64,000 nt of DNA from Cohaesibacter haloalkalitolerans (GCF_003574655.1 NZ_QNUM01000002.1:496001-560000), one strand, 5' to 3'. Shown: positions 37,001 through 45,648, counted from the stretch's first letter. A program made the numbers and translations. The notes: generated by a model from the sequence alone, not told the origin.

Positions 37001-37087
37001 TGTATTATTCCTGCTTTCTTCTGACTGGATTTGATGGAGCGGATATAACATACGAGATCCTTGACGATTAGGCCTCTATTTGCGAAG

Positions 37088-37114
37088 TTATTCTTTCCAA
37101 ACTGGAATGAATAA
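37088..37114. promoter_or_regulatory. 27-bp near-perfect inverted repeat before a LysR gene
   Basis: TTATTC-T-TTCCA and TGGAA-T-GAATAA flank AAC, with one mismatch. It lies 12-38 bases before the LysR start, in the gap shared with the quinone reductase, and is a plausible autoregulatory operator. Confidence 0.45.
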
Positions 37115-37125
37115 GGAATCTTGGC

Positions 37126-38034
37126 ATGCCGATGGATAATGCGCTTTATGGTCAGCTGACGGTTTTTCACGCCATCGCAGCAGAGGGCAGCATCGCAGGC
37201 GCGGCGCGGCATCTGGGGCTTGGCTCACCCGCTGTCAGCAAATCACTGAAGGCGCTGGAAGAGACCATGGGTGTGCCCCTCTTCAACCGCACCACGCGAC
37301 GGCTCGAGATCACCGAGGCGGGGCAAATGCTGTTCAATCGCAGTGCAGATGCCCTGCAGTCACTTCGTTTTGCGGTTGAAAGCGTTCAAGACCTCGGCCA
37401 AACCCCGAGCGGAACAGTCCGCATCACGGTTGCCCGCTTCGCCTATCTCACAGTTCTCAAGCCTCTATTGGGGCTGTTCTGCAAAAGCTATCCGCAAATC
37501 AATCTGGAGATTTCCCTTTACGACGGCACCGTCGATATTCTGCAACAAGGCTTTGACATGGGCATCCGTTTTGGCGACAGACTGGAAGAAGGCATGGTCG
37601 CCCGGAGGCTGATGGATCCCTTCCGCGAAGGGCTCTATGTATCTGAAGACTATATCGATCGGCATGGGCCTCCCAGCAATCCCGCAGATCTTTCCAACCA
37701 CAAGCTGATTGGCTACCGCTATACCACGGCCAACCGCGTCCTGCCGCTGATACTGGAACAGGATGGCGAGGAGTTGACCATTGAGATGCCATCCCGGCTC
37801 GTAACCAATGATATCGAGATCATTTGTGATGCTGTTCGGCAAGGTTTTGGCATTGGGCGGCTTTTTGAGCCCATTCACGCAAGCCTTCCAGACAAGCATG
37901 TCTTTGTTCCTGTGCTTGAGCCCTACTGGAGGACTTATCCGCCGGTCTATCTCTATTTCCCGCAAAACAGTCAACGCGCCAAGCGCATCCGTGCCCTGAT
38001 CGATTTTCTGGTCGAAAACATGCGGCGAACCTGA
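37126..38034 (+). CDS. LysR-family regulator
   Basis: A 302-aa LysR protein with the HTH in GSIAGAARHLGLGSPAVSKS, followed by GVPLFNRTTRRLEITEAG. The effector domain ends in the usual way. It is divergent from the quinone-reductase gene. The ATG is preceded by AAGGA. It most likely controls the quinone reductase/DUF1330/hydrolase set. Confidence 0.9.
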   Translation: MPMDNALYGQLTVFHAIAAEGSIAGAARHLGLGSPAVSKSLKALEETMGVPLFNRTTRRLEITEAGQMLFNRSADALQSLRFAVESVQDLGQTPSGTVRITVARFAYLTVLKPLLGLFCKSYPQINLEISLYDGTVDILQQGFDMGIRFGDRLEEGMVARRLMDPFREGLYVSEDYIDRHGPPSNPADLSNHKLIGYRYTTANRVLPLILEQDGEELTIEMPSRLVTNDIEIICDAVRQGFGIGRLFEPIHASLPDKHVFVPVLEPYWRTYPPVYLYFPQNSQRAKRIRALIDFLVENMRRT

Positions 38035-38218
38035 ATTGACGGAATGCCACATCCTGCGGTCCAATCAAAATCTGACAGACCGATCGCACAAGATTGAGAC
38101 GCATTCCTTCTACGTTATTGCAGAAACACGATACAGCCTGATCTGGTAAAATTTGGACTCGAGAAAACCGCACCAAGAGATCAAAATTGGATCTACAAAA
38201 GAATGCAGATGAACTTGA

Positions 38219-39142
38219 TCAGAGGTCCGTATCGACATTGCCGCTAACACGCAAAGCATTGAGCACCAGAAGAAATGCTGGAGAGGGCTGTCTTCGGCTC
38301 GGATAGTACAGGTGGTAACCAGAGAATGGCGGACACCAATCTTCCAGTATGCGAACCAGACGCCTGTCTTCAAGATGCGGTGCAAATTCTTCCTCGGGTA
38401 GATAGGCAACACCGAGACCATCCAATGCAGCCGTGACGATATGATCTGGCGTCGTATTGAAGAGCAGTGGCCCAGTAACGCGAACGTTCAGCCGTTTTCC
38501 TCTTCGTTCAAACTCCCAAGGCGATACCCCGTGGGTCGGAAAACGCACATCGATACACCGATGTTGCATCAGATCCCTCGGAGTCTTTGGGATGGGATTC
38601 TTGGCAAAATATGATGGTGCAGCGACGGCTGCCATACGCAATTGCGGGCCGATAGGAACGGCAATCATGTCTTTGTCAATGGTCCCACCCAATCGGACAC
38701 CCGCGTCAAAGCGGTCTGCGACGATGTCTCTGAATCCGAAATTCACGTCAAATTCAAGTTTTATGTCTGGGTATTCATGGAGTAGTGGCATTAGCTTCGG
38801 CAACATCGTCGTACGGATGATGTGATTGCCACAGGTGATCCGCACCACACCCGCAGGTTTGTCCCGAAGAGCAGTTAGCGAATCCAGTTCCAGTTCGATC
38901 TCGTCGAAGCGTTGGCCAATCGCCTGCATAAGGCGCTCTCCAGCTGGGGTAACCGTCACACTACGCGTGGTGCGCGCAAGCAACCGGATTTTGAGACGGG
39001 TTTCCAGACCAGCCACCGCTTGGCTTAGCGCCGATTGTGTTACTCCCAACTGTGCTGCAGCGCGGGTAAAACTGCCTTCTCGCGCAACCGTCACGAAAGC
39101 CATGAGATCATTGAGATTATATCTTGGTGTGGTACGGGGCAT
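38219..39142 (-). CDS. LysR-family regulator
   Basis: A 307-aa LysR protein with HTH FTRAAAQLGVTQSALSQAVA and effector domain (IKLEFDVNFGFRDIVADRFD). AGGTGAAC precedes the ATG. It is divergent from the alcohol dehydrogenase gene, with an ATTAG/CTAAT operator-like repeat between them. It resembles the LysR proteins at 30.1 and 31.2 kb closely enough to suggest duplication. Confidence 0.92.
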   Translation of the reverse strand: MPRTTPRYNLNDLMAFVTVAREGSFTRAAAQLGVTQSALSQAVAGLETRLKIRLLARTTRSVTVTPAGERLMQAIGQRFDEIELELDSLTALRDKPAGVVRITCGNHIIRTTMLPKLMPLLHEYPDIKLEFDVNFGFRDIVADRFDAGVRLGGTIDKDMIAVPIGPQLRMAAVAAPSYFAKNPIPKTPRDLMQHRCIDVRFPTHGVSPWEFERRGKRLNVRVTGPLLFNTTPDHIVTAALDGLGVAYLPEEEFAPHLEDRRLVRILEDWCPPFSGYHLYYPSRRQPSPAFLLVLNALRVSGNVDTDL

Positions 39143-39165
39143 GGTTTGTTCACCTGCAATTGTTC

Positions 39166-39184
39166 ATTAGCAGTACTAATGAGA
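39166..39184. promoter_or_regulatory. TCATTAG-N5-CTAATGA operator-like palindrome
   Basis: A perfect 7-bp inverted repeat with a 5-bp spacer, containing the T-N11-A pattern of LysR binding sites. It starts 24 bases upstream of the LysR gene and 160 bases before the alcohol dehydrogenase start. Confidence 0.55.
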
Positions 39185-39345
39185 TTTATAAACACTAATT
39201 AGCTAATCAATGTTGACGCATTTTATAAGATAAGTGAATAGCCCGCAGAAGGTCTGTAATCATCTTTGTGTGGGGGCTGGATTGGACAGTGCTACGCTTA
39301 GCCAGCGCGTCTCATAGATCAAACCAACATGAAAGAGAACGGCTT

Positions 39346-40395
39346 ATGTTTGTTAATGCATATGGTGCCCACGCGGGCGATAAACCTCTGGAACCCATGC
39401 AGATAAACCGCCGGATTCCCGGCCCCCACGATGTTGTGATCGAGATTGCCTACTGCGGCATCTGTCATTCAGATTTGCATCAGGTCCGCGCAGAATGGGC
39501 TGGCACGCATTTCCCATGTGTGCCTGGACACGAAATCGTCGGTCGAGTTTCGGCTGTGGGCGCTCATGTGATGAACTTTAAGGCTGGTGATCTCGTTGGT
39601 GTCGGCTGCATCGTTGATAGCTGTCAGCATTGCGAAGAATGCGACTCAGGCCACGAAAACTATTGCGACGATATGATCGGGACCTATAACTCTCCGACTA
39701 CGGACGATCCTGGCTGGACCCTTGGTGGATATTCGCAACAGATAGTGGTCCATGAACGTTACGTATTGCGCATCCGCCATCCGGAACAACAGCTCGCTGC
39801 CGTAGCTCCCCTGCTTTGTGCAGGTATCACGACTTATTCGCCCTTACCGCATTGGAACACTGGGCCTGGCAAGAAAGTTGGCATTGTCGGAATCGGTGGT
39901 TTGGGTCATATGGGCGTTAAAATCGCGCACGCAATGGGTGCTTATGTCGTTGCTTTCACCACATCAGAAAGCAAACGCGAAGCCGCAAAAGCACTTGGTG
40001 CCGATGAAGTGATCGTTTCGCGGCATGCCGAAGAAATGGCAGCACACATCAAAAGCTTCGACCTTATCGTCGATACAGTGGCAGCACCACATAGCTTGGA
40101 CGACTATCTGGCTTTGATAAAACGTGACGGGACCCTCACACTGGTGGGCGCGCCCGCAACGCCGCATCCTTGACCGGAGGTCTTCAATCTGATCTTCAAG
40201 CGCAGAGCTATCGCCGGCTCGATGATCGGAGGCATCCCTGAGACTCAGGAAATGCTCGATTTCTGCGCCGAAAACGGAATCGTCTCAGACATCGAGCTGA
40301 TCCGCGCTGATGAAATCAATACTGCCTATGAGCGGTTACTGAAGGGCGATGTCAAATATCGTTTTGTTATTGACAACGCCACCCTGACCCTTTGA
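39346..40395 (+). pseudogene. Zn-dependent alcohol dehydrogenase (YahK/cinnamyl type) with an in-frame TGA
   Basis: Codons 1-275 encode the Zn-dependent MDR enzyme: active-site CGICHSD, CVPGHEIVG, the structural zinc cysteines in CQHCEECDSGHENYC, and the nucleotide-binding GIGGLGHMGVK. At 40171-40173 an in-frame TGA interrupts the frame. The normal C-terminus continues directly after it ([20 protein letters not shown] to [12 protein letters not shown]), ending at 40393-40395. The full frame has 349 codons, the usual length. The TGA most likely replaced TCA (Ser) or a similar codon. The truncated protein lacks the last part of the fold and is unlikely to work. Confidence 0.9.
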
Positions 40396-40596
40396 TAGCA
40401 GCCATTTCGTAGTAGCCACCCAGATCAACAATTGCAACGGAGAGTTCGTAGACCTCGAAACGCGCGCAAAAACCGGAACAGATCTCGGGTGTTGCCGAGA
40501 TGGACAAGGACATAACCATCTGCGCTTCAGGAGGTGTAATTCCGTTAGACAAGCTGGTCATATTCTCCGAAATCCCTCTCGTATGAGGCTCATTCC

Positions 40597-41064
40597 ATGT
40601 CTAAAATTTTTACAAGATCTATAGCAAACCTCTGTGTCCTGTTCGTCTTGGCTAGTGCATGGGGCGTATCCCCAAACACTAGTCAGGCTGTAGCGCAACA
40701 AAGAGGAACACAGCATTTGAATATCCGTATCGGCAACATGATCATGACAGCAACAACAGAAGATAATCCAACAGCACGGGATTTCGTTGAACTGTTGCCA
40801 CTTACCTTGTCTCTGCGGGATTTCAGTGCAGCTGAAAAGGTCAGTGGCGCTTTGCCGAACAGTCTGTCAGAAGAGGGAGCTCCAGTGACAGACGCCGGAA
40901 CGACCGGCGACATTGCCTATTATGCCCCCTGGAAAAACATCGCATTTTACCGCGGGCGCGGTCCCAATGCGGCTGGTGTGATCCGCATCGCAAGAATTAC
41001 ATCCAATGCTGATGCACTAAATCAATCAGGCGACCTGAGCGTTACGATCTCACTCTCAGAATAA
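40597..41064 (+). CDS. Exported cyclophilin-like fold protein, second copy
   Basis: A 155-aa protein with a signal peptide (ANLCVLFVLASAWGVS, then SQAVAQQRG). It carries a cyclophilin-like domain with LNIRIGNMIMTATTEDNPTA, FVELLPLTLSLRDFS, IAYYAPWKNIAFYRGRGP and VIRIARI. GAGG precedes the ATG by 8 bases. It is a paralogue of the protein at 28525. It follows the broken dehydrogenase and precedes hydrolase copy 3. Confidence 0.85.
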   Translation: MSKIFTRSIANLCVLFVLASAWGVSPNTSQAVAQQRGTQHLNIRIGNMIMTATTEDNPTARDFVELLPLTLSLRDFSAAEKVSGALPNSLSEEGAPVTDAGTTGDIAYYAPWKNIAFYRGRGPNAAGVIRIARITSNADALNQSGDLSVTISLSE

Positions 41065-41181
41065 TCGAGGAAGCAAAGCATGAATGCTGCTGGAACGAGT
41101 AAACACGGCCAATATGCCTTCATATCAGCTTAGTGACCTTGCCTTGGTCTAGCAGTCAACCGATCCCAGCAGGAGATATAA

Positions 41182-42204
41182 ATGGGCAAGATTACCACAA
41201 TGATCATTGCAGGAGCTTGGTTTGCAATGACAAGTATTGCAGTTGCTGCAGGAGCAGAGACTTGGGACAAGACCTTCCCGCTCAGCGACAAAGTCGTTCA
41301 TCAGAAGGTGTCCTATCCAAACCGCTACGGCATTATGATCTCAGCAGATCTCTACATCCCAAAAGATATAGACAAATCCAAGAAGTATGATGGAATTATC
41401 ATCGGACCTCCCTTTGGGGGCGTAAAGGAACAAGGCCCGGGTGTTTATGCCAATTCATTGGCTGAAAGAGGCTTCGTTGCTGTCGCGTTCGACCAATCGT
41501 ACAATGGTGAAAGCGGAGGGGAACCACGAAATCTGTTTTCTTGGGATTTCTACTCTGAAGACTACAGTGCTGGAGTAGATTTCTTAGGTTCTTTGCCCTA
41601 CGTGGACCGAAACAAAATTGGCGCAATCGGTATTTGCGGGGGCGGTAGCTTCGTGCTTACAGCAGCTCAGGTCGATCGCAGAATTAAAGCCGTTGTCACT
41701 TCCGTGATGTATGATTTTAACATGCGAAACAGGTTCAATGGTGATCAAAATGCTCTCAATACCAGGCTGGATCGACTTGGCGAACAGCGTTGGAAAGACT
41801 TCGAAGCTGGCGTACCGGAACATTCTCCTCAAATGTATCCAGATAAGCCAACTACGACAATCCCAGAAGGGCTGGATCCAGTACGATCGGAATTCTACGA
41901 ATACTACGGAATGAAGCGAGGTCACCATCCAAGAGCCGCAAAGACCTTCACATTAACAAGCATGGTTGGTGCGCTGAAATTTCCCTTGTTTGAATATATC
42001 GACCAAATCTCACCAAGACCGATTTTATTCATCGTGGGTGAGAAAGCTCATTCGAGGACTTTTGGTGATGAGGCCTTCAAAAGAGCAAAAGACCCTAAGG
42101 AACTATATGTCGTACCAGGAGCACGCCACATCGATCTCTATGACAGGGTTGATATGATTCCGTTTGAAAAAATTTCTAATTTCTTTAGCCAAAACCTAAA
42201 GTAA
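41182..42204 (+). CDS. Exported alpha/beta hydrolase, copy 3 (Sec-type signal)
   Basis: A 340-aa protein with a normal signal peptide (MIIAGAWFAMTSIAVAAGAE), not the Tat signal of copies 1 and 2. The rest matches copy 1 closely (TWDKTFPLSDKVVHQKVSYP, GAIGICGGGS at the elbow, IVGEKAHSR, GARHIDLYDRVDMIPFEK). Again Cys stands in the elbow. AGGAG precedes the ATG. It ends the plus-strand run started by the alcohol dehydrogenase. Confidence 0.85.
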   Translation: MGKITTMIIAGAWFAMTSIAVAAGAETWDKTFPLSDKVVHQKVSYPNRYGIMISADLYIPKDIDKSKKYDGIIIGPPFGGVKEQGPGVYANSLAERGFVAVAFDQSYNGESGGEPRNLFSWDFYSEDYSAGVDFLGSLPYVDRNKIGAIGICGGGSFVLTAAQVDRRIKAVVTSVMYDFNMRNRFNGDQNALNTRLDRLGEQRWKDFEAGVPEHSPQMYPDKPTTTIPEGLDPVRSEFYEYYGMKRGHHPRAAKTFTLTSMVGALKFPLFEYIDQISPRPILFIVGEKAHSRTFGDEAFKRAKDPKELYVVPGARHIDLYDRVDMIPFEKISNFFSQNLK

Positions 42205-43206
42205 AAAGCACTCTTTGGATTGGCATGTTTTCTATAGGAAAACTCTTGGCTACTTCTCAGCAAAATCGGCTCATGAATAGGATCGTGAGCCGATTGACGT
42301 ATCAACAAGGCCCTTGGCCTGGGCGTGACTAACTTAACTGCTTTCAGCATGTGCTTGACTCGAAAGCTGTCTTCCAGCTCAAAACACCCCTCGCGAATGA
42401 CGAGCCAGAATATCGCTCGCCGTTATAGATTCGCTGTACCCAAAAAGGAATCTGAATGGTCGCTCTAGTCTGAGGTGTCCGTCATTTCACATCTAAGGTA
42501 GAGGTCGACTTTCCGCCCGAACGTCTACTCCATCAATTGTGCAGCAGAATTTTAGAGTCTTGATGATCTGTCCAAAGCACAAAGCATACGCGTACTTCAA
42601 CTTTGGGCTTAACCCAGCAAAAATAAACTCAATGTTGAACGATCTCGGACCTAGCATTCAAAACATAGTATTGGAGCGAACAACAGTCTTGGCGTTGCCA
42701 TGGTAAAAATCCAACCAAAAGAAAGATTGGTTGGATTGGGGTGGTTCAAACATGACGGTTCATTCCGCCGAGACATAACAAGCTCTCTGCTTCAAACCCC
42801 GCGCACATCACCTGTCAGGTGGAGCTCATTGAATTGATGAGCGATTTCTCCCTAGTGATACCTAGAAGCCACGTATTTCACTCACAGTTCGTTGCGGATG
42901 GAGCGAAATTGTCTCCAACGCTGGCTTATTACGCGAAAACCGAGAGCTAAACGGGGAAAACTGCTTTTGCTCTTGGAGACGCAATTACTCGCAATAGCCC
43001 AGAGATTCAGCTGTTTAATAGGGGGACGAAAAGGGGGGAAGGAATTAACCTATTCCAGAAAAACTAATTATTTCAATACATTATAAGGAAAAATGGCGGA
43101 GAGGAAGTCCGATGCCGTACTTCCCGTCAAAACAAAGAAATCGTGATTCAGGTCGAAGCGGCAGGCAAGCGTTAGGCTCTATGAGCTCAGTCCCAAAACT
43201 GAATTG
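42205..43206. other. One kilobase without a recognisable gene
   Basis: Neither strand shows a supported gene, RNA or repeat. A 64-codon frame near 42.9 kb has no family or ribosome site. The region probably consists of decayed element DNA between the redox cargo and the integration module. Confidence 0.5.
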
Positions 43207-43734
43207 TCAGCAGAGCAAGCGTAGAACAAAATCAGCTCTGCTCTGAACATCGGTCTTAGGTAAGTGAATAACCTCATAGCCTAATCTGTTATAAGCGGCG
43301 ACCAAGCGATCAAATTCACGTACAGCTTCTTCAAAGCCATGGACACGGTCTATATCCATCGAATAGATCTCGAACCATGGCGGTGTCATGAAGACCTTCT
43401 CATAATAGCGAGGAAAAGGCGCTAGTGTGTTCTCGATCGATTCACCGGTTGCGCTCTCGAGAGCCACGGCAGCGTCGATGAGACTACGGTCAAAGAATTG
43501 CCACTCAGATTCATGCTTGACCTGAAGCTTGTCTCGCGCTGCCATTTCAAGCGCCCGCCTAGCGAATGCTTCCATATTCGCCCAAGGGAGCGCAGATCCA
43601 TCTCCTTCACGTTCAAGGGCGATAATTCTTCTTCCCGGTTCAGGCACTGTTTCAAAGCCTCTGCAAGCGAGCTCATTGAGCAGTGTGGATTTCCCACCTC
43701 CCGAGCAGCCTGACAAGATCACATGTTGCATCAT
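43207..43734 (-). CDS. Small P-loop NTPase (AAA_28-like)
   Basis: A 175-aa cytoplasmic nucleotide-binding protein. It has Walker A SGCSGGGKSTLLNEL at the start and a kinase-like FFDRSLIDAAVAL around residue 80, then FMTPPWFEIYSMDIDR. It resembles predicted ATPases that phosphorylate small molecules or act as toxins. The ATG follows AGGAAAAG. It stands alone, divergent from the AlpA-like gene, near the element end. Substrate unknown. Confidence 0.75.
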   Translation of the reverse strand: MMQHVILSGCSGGGKSTLLNELACRGFETVPEPGRRIIALEREGDGSALPWANMEAFARRALEMAARDKLQVKHESEWQFFDRSLIDAAVALESATGESIENTLAPFPRYYEKVFMTPPWFEIYSMDIDRVHGFEEAVREFDRLVAAYNRLGYEVIHLPKTDVQSRADFVLRLLC

Positions 43735-43895
43735 GCTAATTCTTTTCCTTTCCTGCTGAGTGTACTGCCGATCCGATTTGCCACCTTTTTTGCGCTGCAG
43801 TGCGCCCCCTATCGGAGCGCTCTTGCCCAATGGCACATACAGGTTCTTTCTAGCTCAGAAGCCGCCAGAGACAACCAACCGGAGCCAAGCGAGAC

Positions 43896-44123
43896 ATGAG
43901 CCAACCAGATCGCATTATTCGCCTTAAGACCGTTCTCGATAGAACGGGCCTATCCCGATCGACCATCTACCGAAAGATGGCCGAAGGGACCTTTCCAACA
44001 CAGATCAAGATCAGCATCCATGGCACAGGATGGCGAGAGTCAGAGGTCAATCGTTGGATTGCCAATCCTGCAAGATGGCGAGCTGGTACCGCGCCTGAAG
44101 CGTCTGGCAAGAAGGTTTTATGA
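43896..44123 (+). CDS. AlpA-family regulator (excisionase-like)
   Basis: A 75-aa DNA-binding protein of the AlpA/phage-regulator type (IIRLKTVLDRTGLSRSTIYR, then FPTQIKIS and GWRESEVNRWI). AlpA-like genes beside a P4-type integrase normally promote its expression or the excision of the island. Here the gene is 10 bases from the convergent integrase stop. Confidence 0.88.
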   Translation: MSQPDRIIRLKTVLDRTGLSRSTIYRKMAEGTFPTQIKISIHGTGWRESEVNRWIANPARWRAGTAPEASGKKVL

Positions 44124-44133
44124 TAACCACCAA

Positions 44134-45348
44134 TCAGCGGCGCCGTGTTAACAACCTATTTGCCGCCTTATCACGCAGCTCATCCAGATAGTCACTCCAC
44201 CACTGATGCATTCGGACGCGCTCTTCCCAGTAGCGTCCGCGATTGTAGATACCGCGAATGCTGTTTGCATCTTCATGAGCGAGAGAACGTTCTATAGCAT
44301 CAGGGCTCCAAAGCCCGCTCTCGTTAAGAAGCGTTGAAGCCGTCGTCCTAAATCCGTGCGCAGTCACCTCACCCCGTGCATAGCCAATACGTCGAAGTGC
44401 CTGATTGACCGTATTCTCGCTCATTGGACGCTTGGTCGTATGGTAGGCCGGAAAGACAAAGCCCTTAGGGCCTGTCATCGGCATAAGTTGTTTGAGATAT
44501 GCGATGACCTGTTTCGACAAAGGCGTCTGGTGAGGACGCCGCATTTTCATGCGCTCCGCAGGGATCTTCCAGATAGCCGCATCAAGATCGAACTCAGACC
44601 AATGCGCCTTTCTGAATTCTCCAGGACGCGCCATAATGTGCGGTACTATCTGCAAGGCAATCCGCGAGATGGGGTTGCCGGGATAATTATCGATTGCCAG
44701 AAGCAGATCGCCAACACCGTCTGGCTCTATGATCGCCGCATAGTGCGTCACCTTTGGCCGGATCAAAGCGCCTCGAAGAACGACAGTAGGATCTTCCTCT
44801 GCCCTCCCTGTCGCCACGGCGTAGCGAAAAACACAACTGGCGAAGGAACGGCAACGCATAACCGTTTCATATTTTCCGTGCGCCTCGAGCCGCTTCAGAA
44901 CAGCGAGAATATCAAGAGGCTTTAGTTCAGTTACAGGTCGTTCATCGATCAGTGCAAACTGCCTAATAAGCCAATTGGATTTCTCAATCGTTTTGGGCGA
45001 CCTTCCTTCAGCAATCTGCTTTTTAATATATTCTCGACCGATATCGCCGAAAGTGTTTGAGGCTGCGAACGCTGCAACGAGCTTTTCGCGCTTGCGCTCA
45101 GCAAGCGGATCCTCTCCGGCATCAAGCCTTTTTCGTGCTTCATTTCTTTTGTCACGCGCCTCAGCAAGGCTCACATCGGGATAGCTTCCAAGGGAAAGGC
45201 GTTTTTGCTTCTTCATGAAGCGATATTTATATCGCCAAAGCCTCGCTCCACTCGGGGAGACTTCAAGATAGAGCCCGAGACCATCGGTGCATTGATAGGC
45301 CTTGTCTCTGGGGCGAAGTTGCCGAATTTGAAGATCTGTCAGTGCCAC
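44134..45348 (-). CDS. intP4: P4-type tyrosine integrase of the island
   Basis: A 404-aa integrase. The N-terminal DUF4102 arm-binding domain (LTDLQIRQLRPRDKAYQCTD, then LGLYLEVSPSGARLWRYKYR) leads into the core-binding and catalytic domains. Catalytic residues are R in HIMARPGEFRKAHW, AHGFRTTAST and SLAHED-to-RGIYNRGRYWEER (Tyr). The GTG start is supported by GGGAG 7 bases ahead. The longer open frame upstream is only read-through of the tRNA region. It lies downstream of tRNA-Phe on the same strand, as expected for an integrase that uses the tRNA 3' end. Confidence 0.94.
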   Translation of the reverse strand: MALTDLQIRQLRPRDKAYQCTDGLGLYLEVSPSGARLWRYKYRFMKKQKRLSLGSYPDVSLAEARDKRNEARKRLDAGEDPLAERKREKLVAAFAASNTFGDIGREYIKKQIAEGRSPKTIEKSNWLIRQFALIDERPVTELKPLDILAVLKRLEAHGKYETVMRCRSFASCVFRYAVATGRAEEDPTVVLRGALIRPKVTHYAAIIEPDGVGDLLLAIDNYPGNPISRIALQIVPHIMARPGEFRKAHWSEFDLDAAIWKIPAERMKMRRPHQTPLSKQVIAYLKQLMPMTGPKGFVFPAYHTTKRPMSENTVNQALRRIGYARGEVTAHGFRTTASTLLNESGLWSPDAIERSLAHEDANSIRGIYNRGRYWEERVRMHQWWSDYLDELRDKAANRLLTRRR

Positions 45349-45393
45349 AGTAATTCTCCCTGGTTCAGGAGCGATCAGGTGGCATGAAACCCT

Positions 45394-45460
45394 AAAATTG
45401 GGGCCATCAATGAATTCATGAAAAATTTTGGCCCCAAATATGGCACCAAATATGGCCCCA
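45394..45460 (+). repeat. Repeats before the integrase (arm-site candidates)
   Basis: TTGGGGCCA (45398-45406) faces TGGCCCCAA (45429-45437). The unit CCAAATATGGC occurs twice in the next 25 bases (45430-45460). The cluster lies between the integrase start and the tRNA-Phe gene, where integrase arm-type sites usually sit. Confidence 0.5.
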
Positions 45461-45572
45461 GACGGGTCGGATCTGGTGAAATCGCCTGACACACTCCGAG
45501 AAATCTGAGACCTAAAAATCCCATAATTCCAATGACTTGTCGATATGAGTGGGACGGGCTGGGAAAAAATGA

Positions 45573-45648
45573 TGGTGCCCGGAGGCGGATTCGAACCACC
45601 GACACGCGGATTTTCAATCCGCTGCTCTACCAACTGAGCTATCCGGGC
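45573..45648 (-). tRNA. tRNA-Phe (anticodon GAA)
   Basis: A full 76-nt cloverleaf including the encoded CCA: acceptor GCCCGGA/TCCGGGC, D arm GCTC/GAGC, anticodon stem GCGGA/TCCGC around TTGAAAA, and T arm GGTGG/CCGCC around TTCGAAT. It reads toward the integrase; its 3' end is the probable attachment core of the integrated element. Confidence 0.98.

Noticed and set aside
40171-40173. TGA in the alcohol dehydrogenase read as selenocysteine
   Set aside because: The position is not a known Sec site in this enzyme family, is far from the zinc ligands, and no hairpin resembling a SECIS element was noticed just after it. A nonsense mutation is simpler.
45349-45633. A 95-codon N-terminal extension of the integrase
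   Set aside because: It reads through the promoter region and the tRNA-Phe gene (the usual EQRIENPRVGGSNPPPG artefact). The GTG at 45348 has a good ribosome site and matches the family start.
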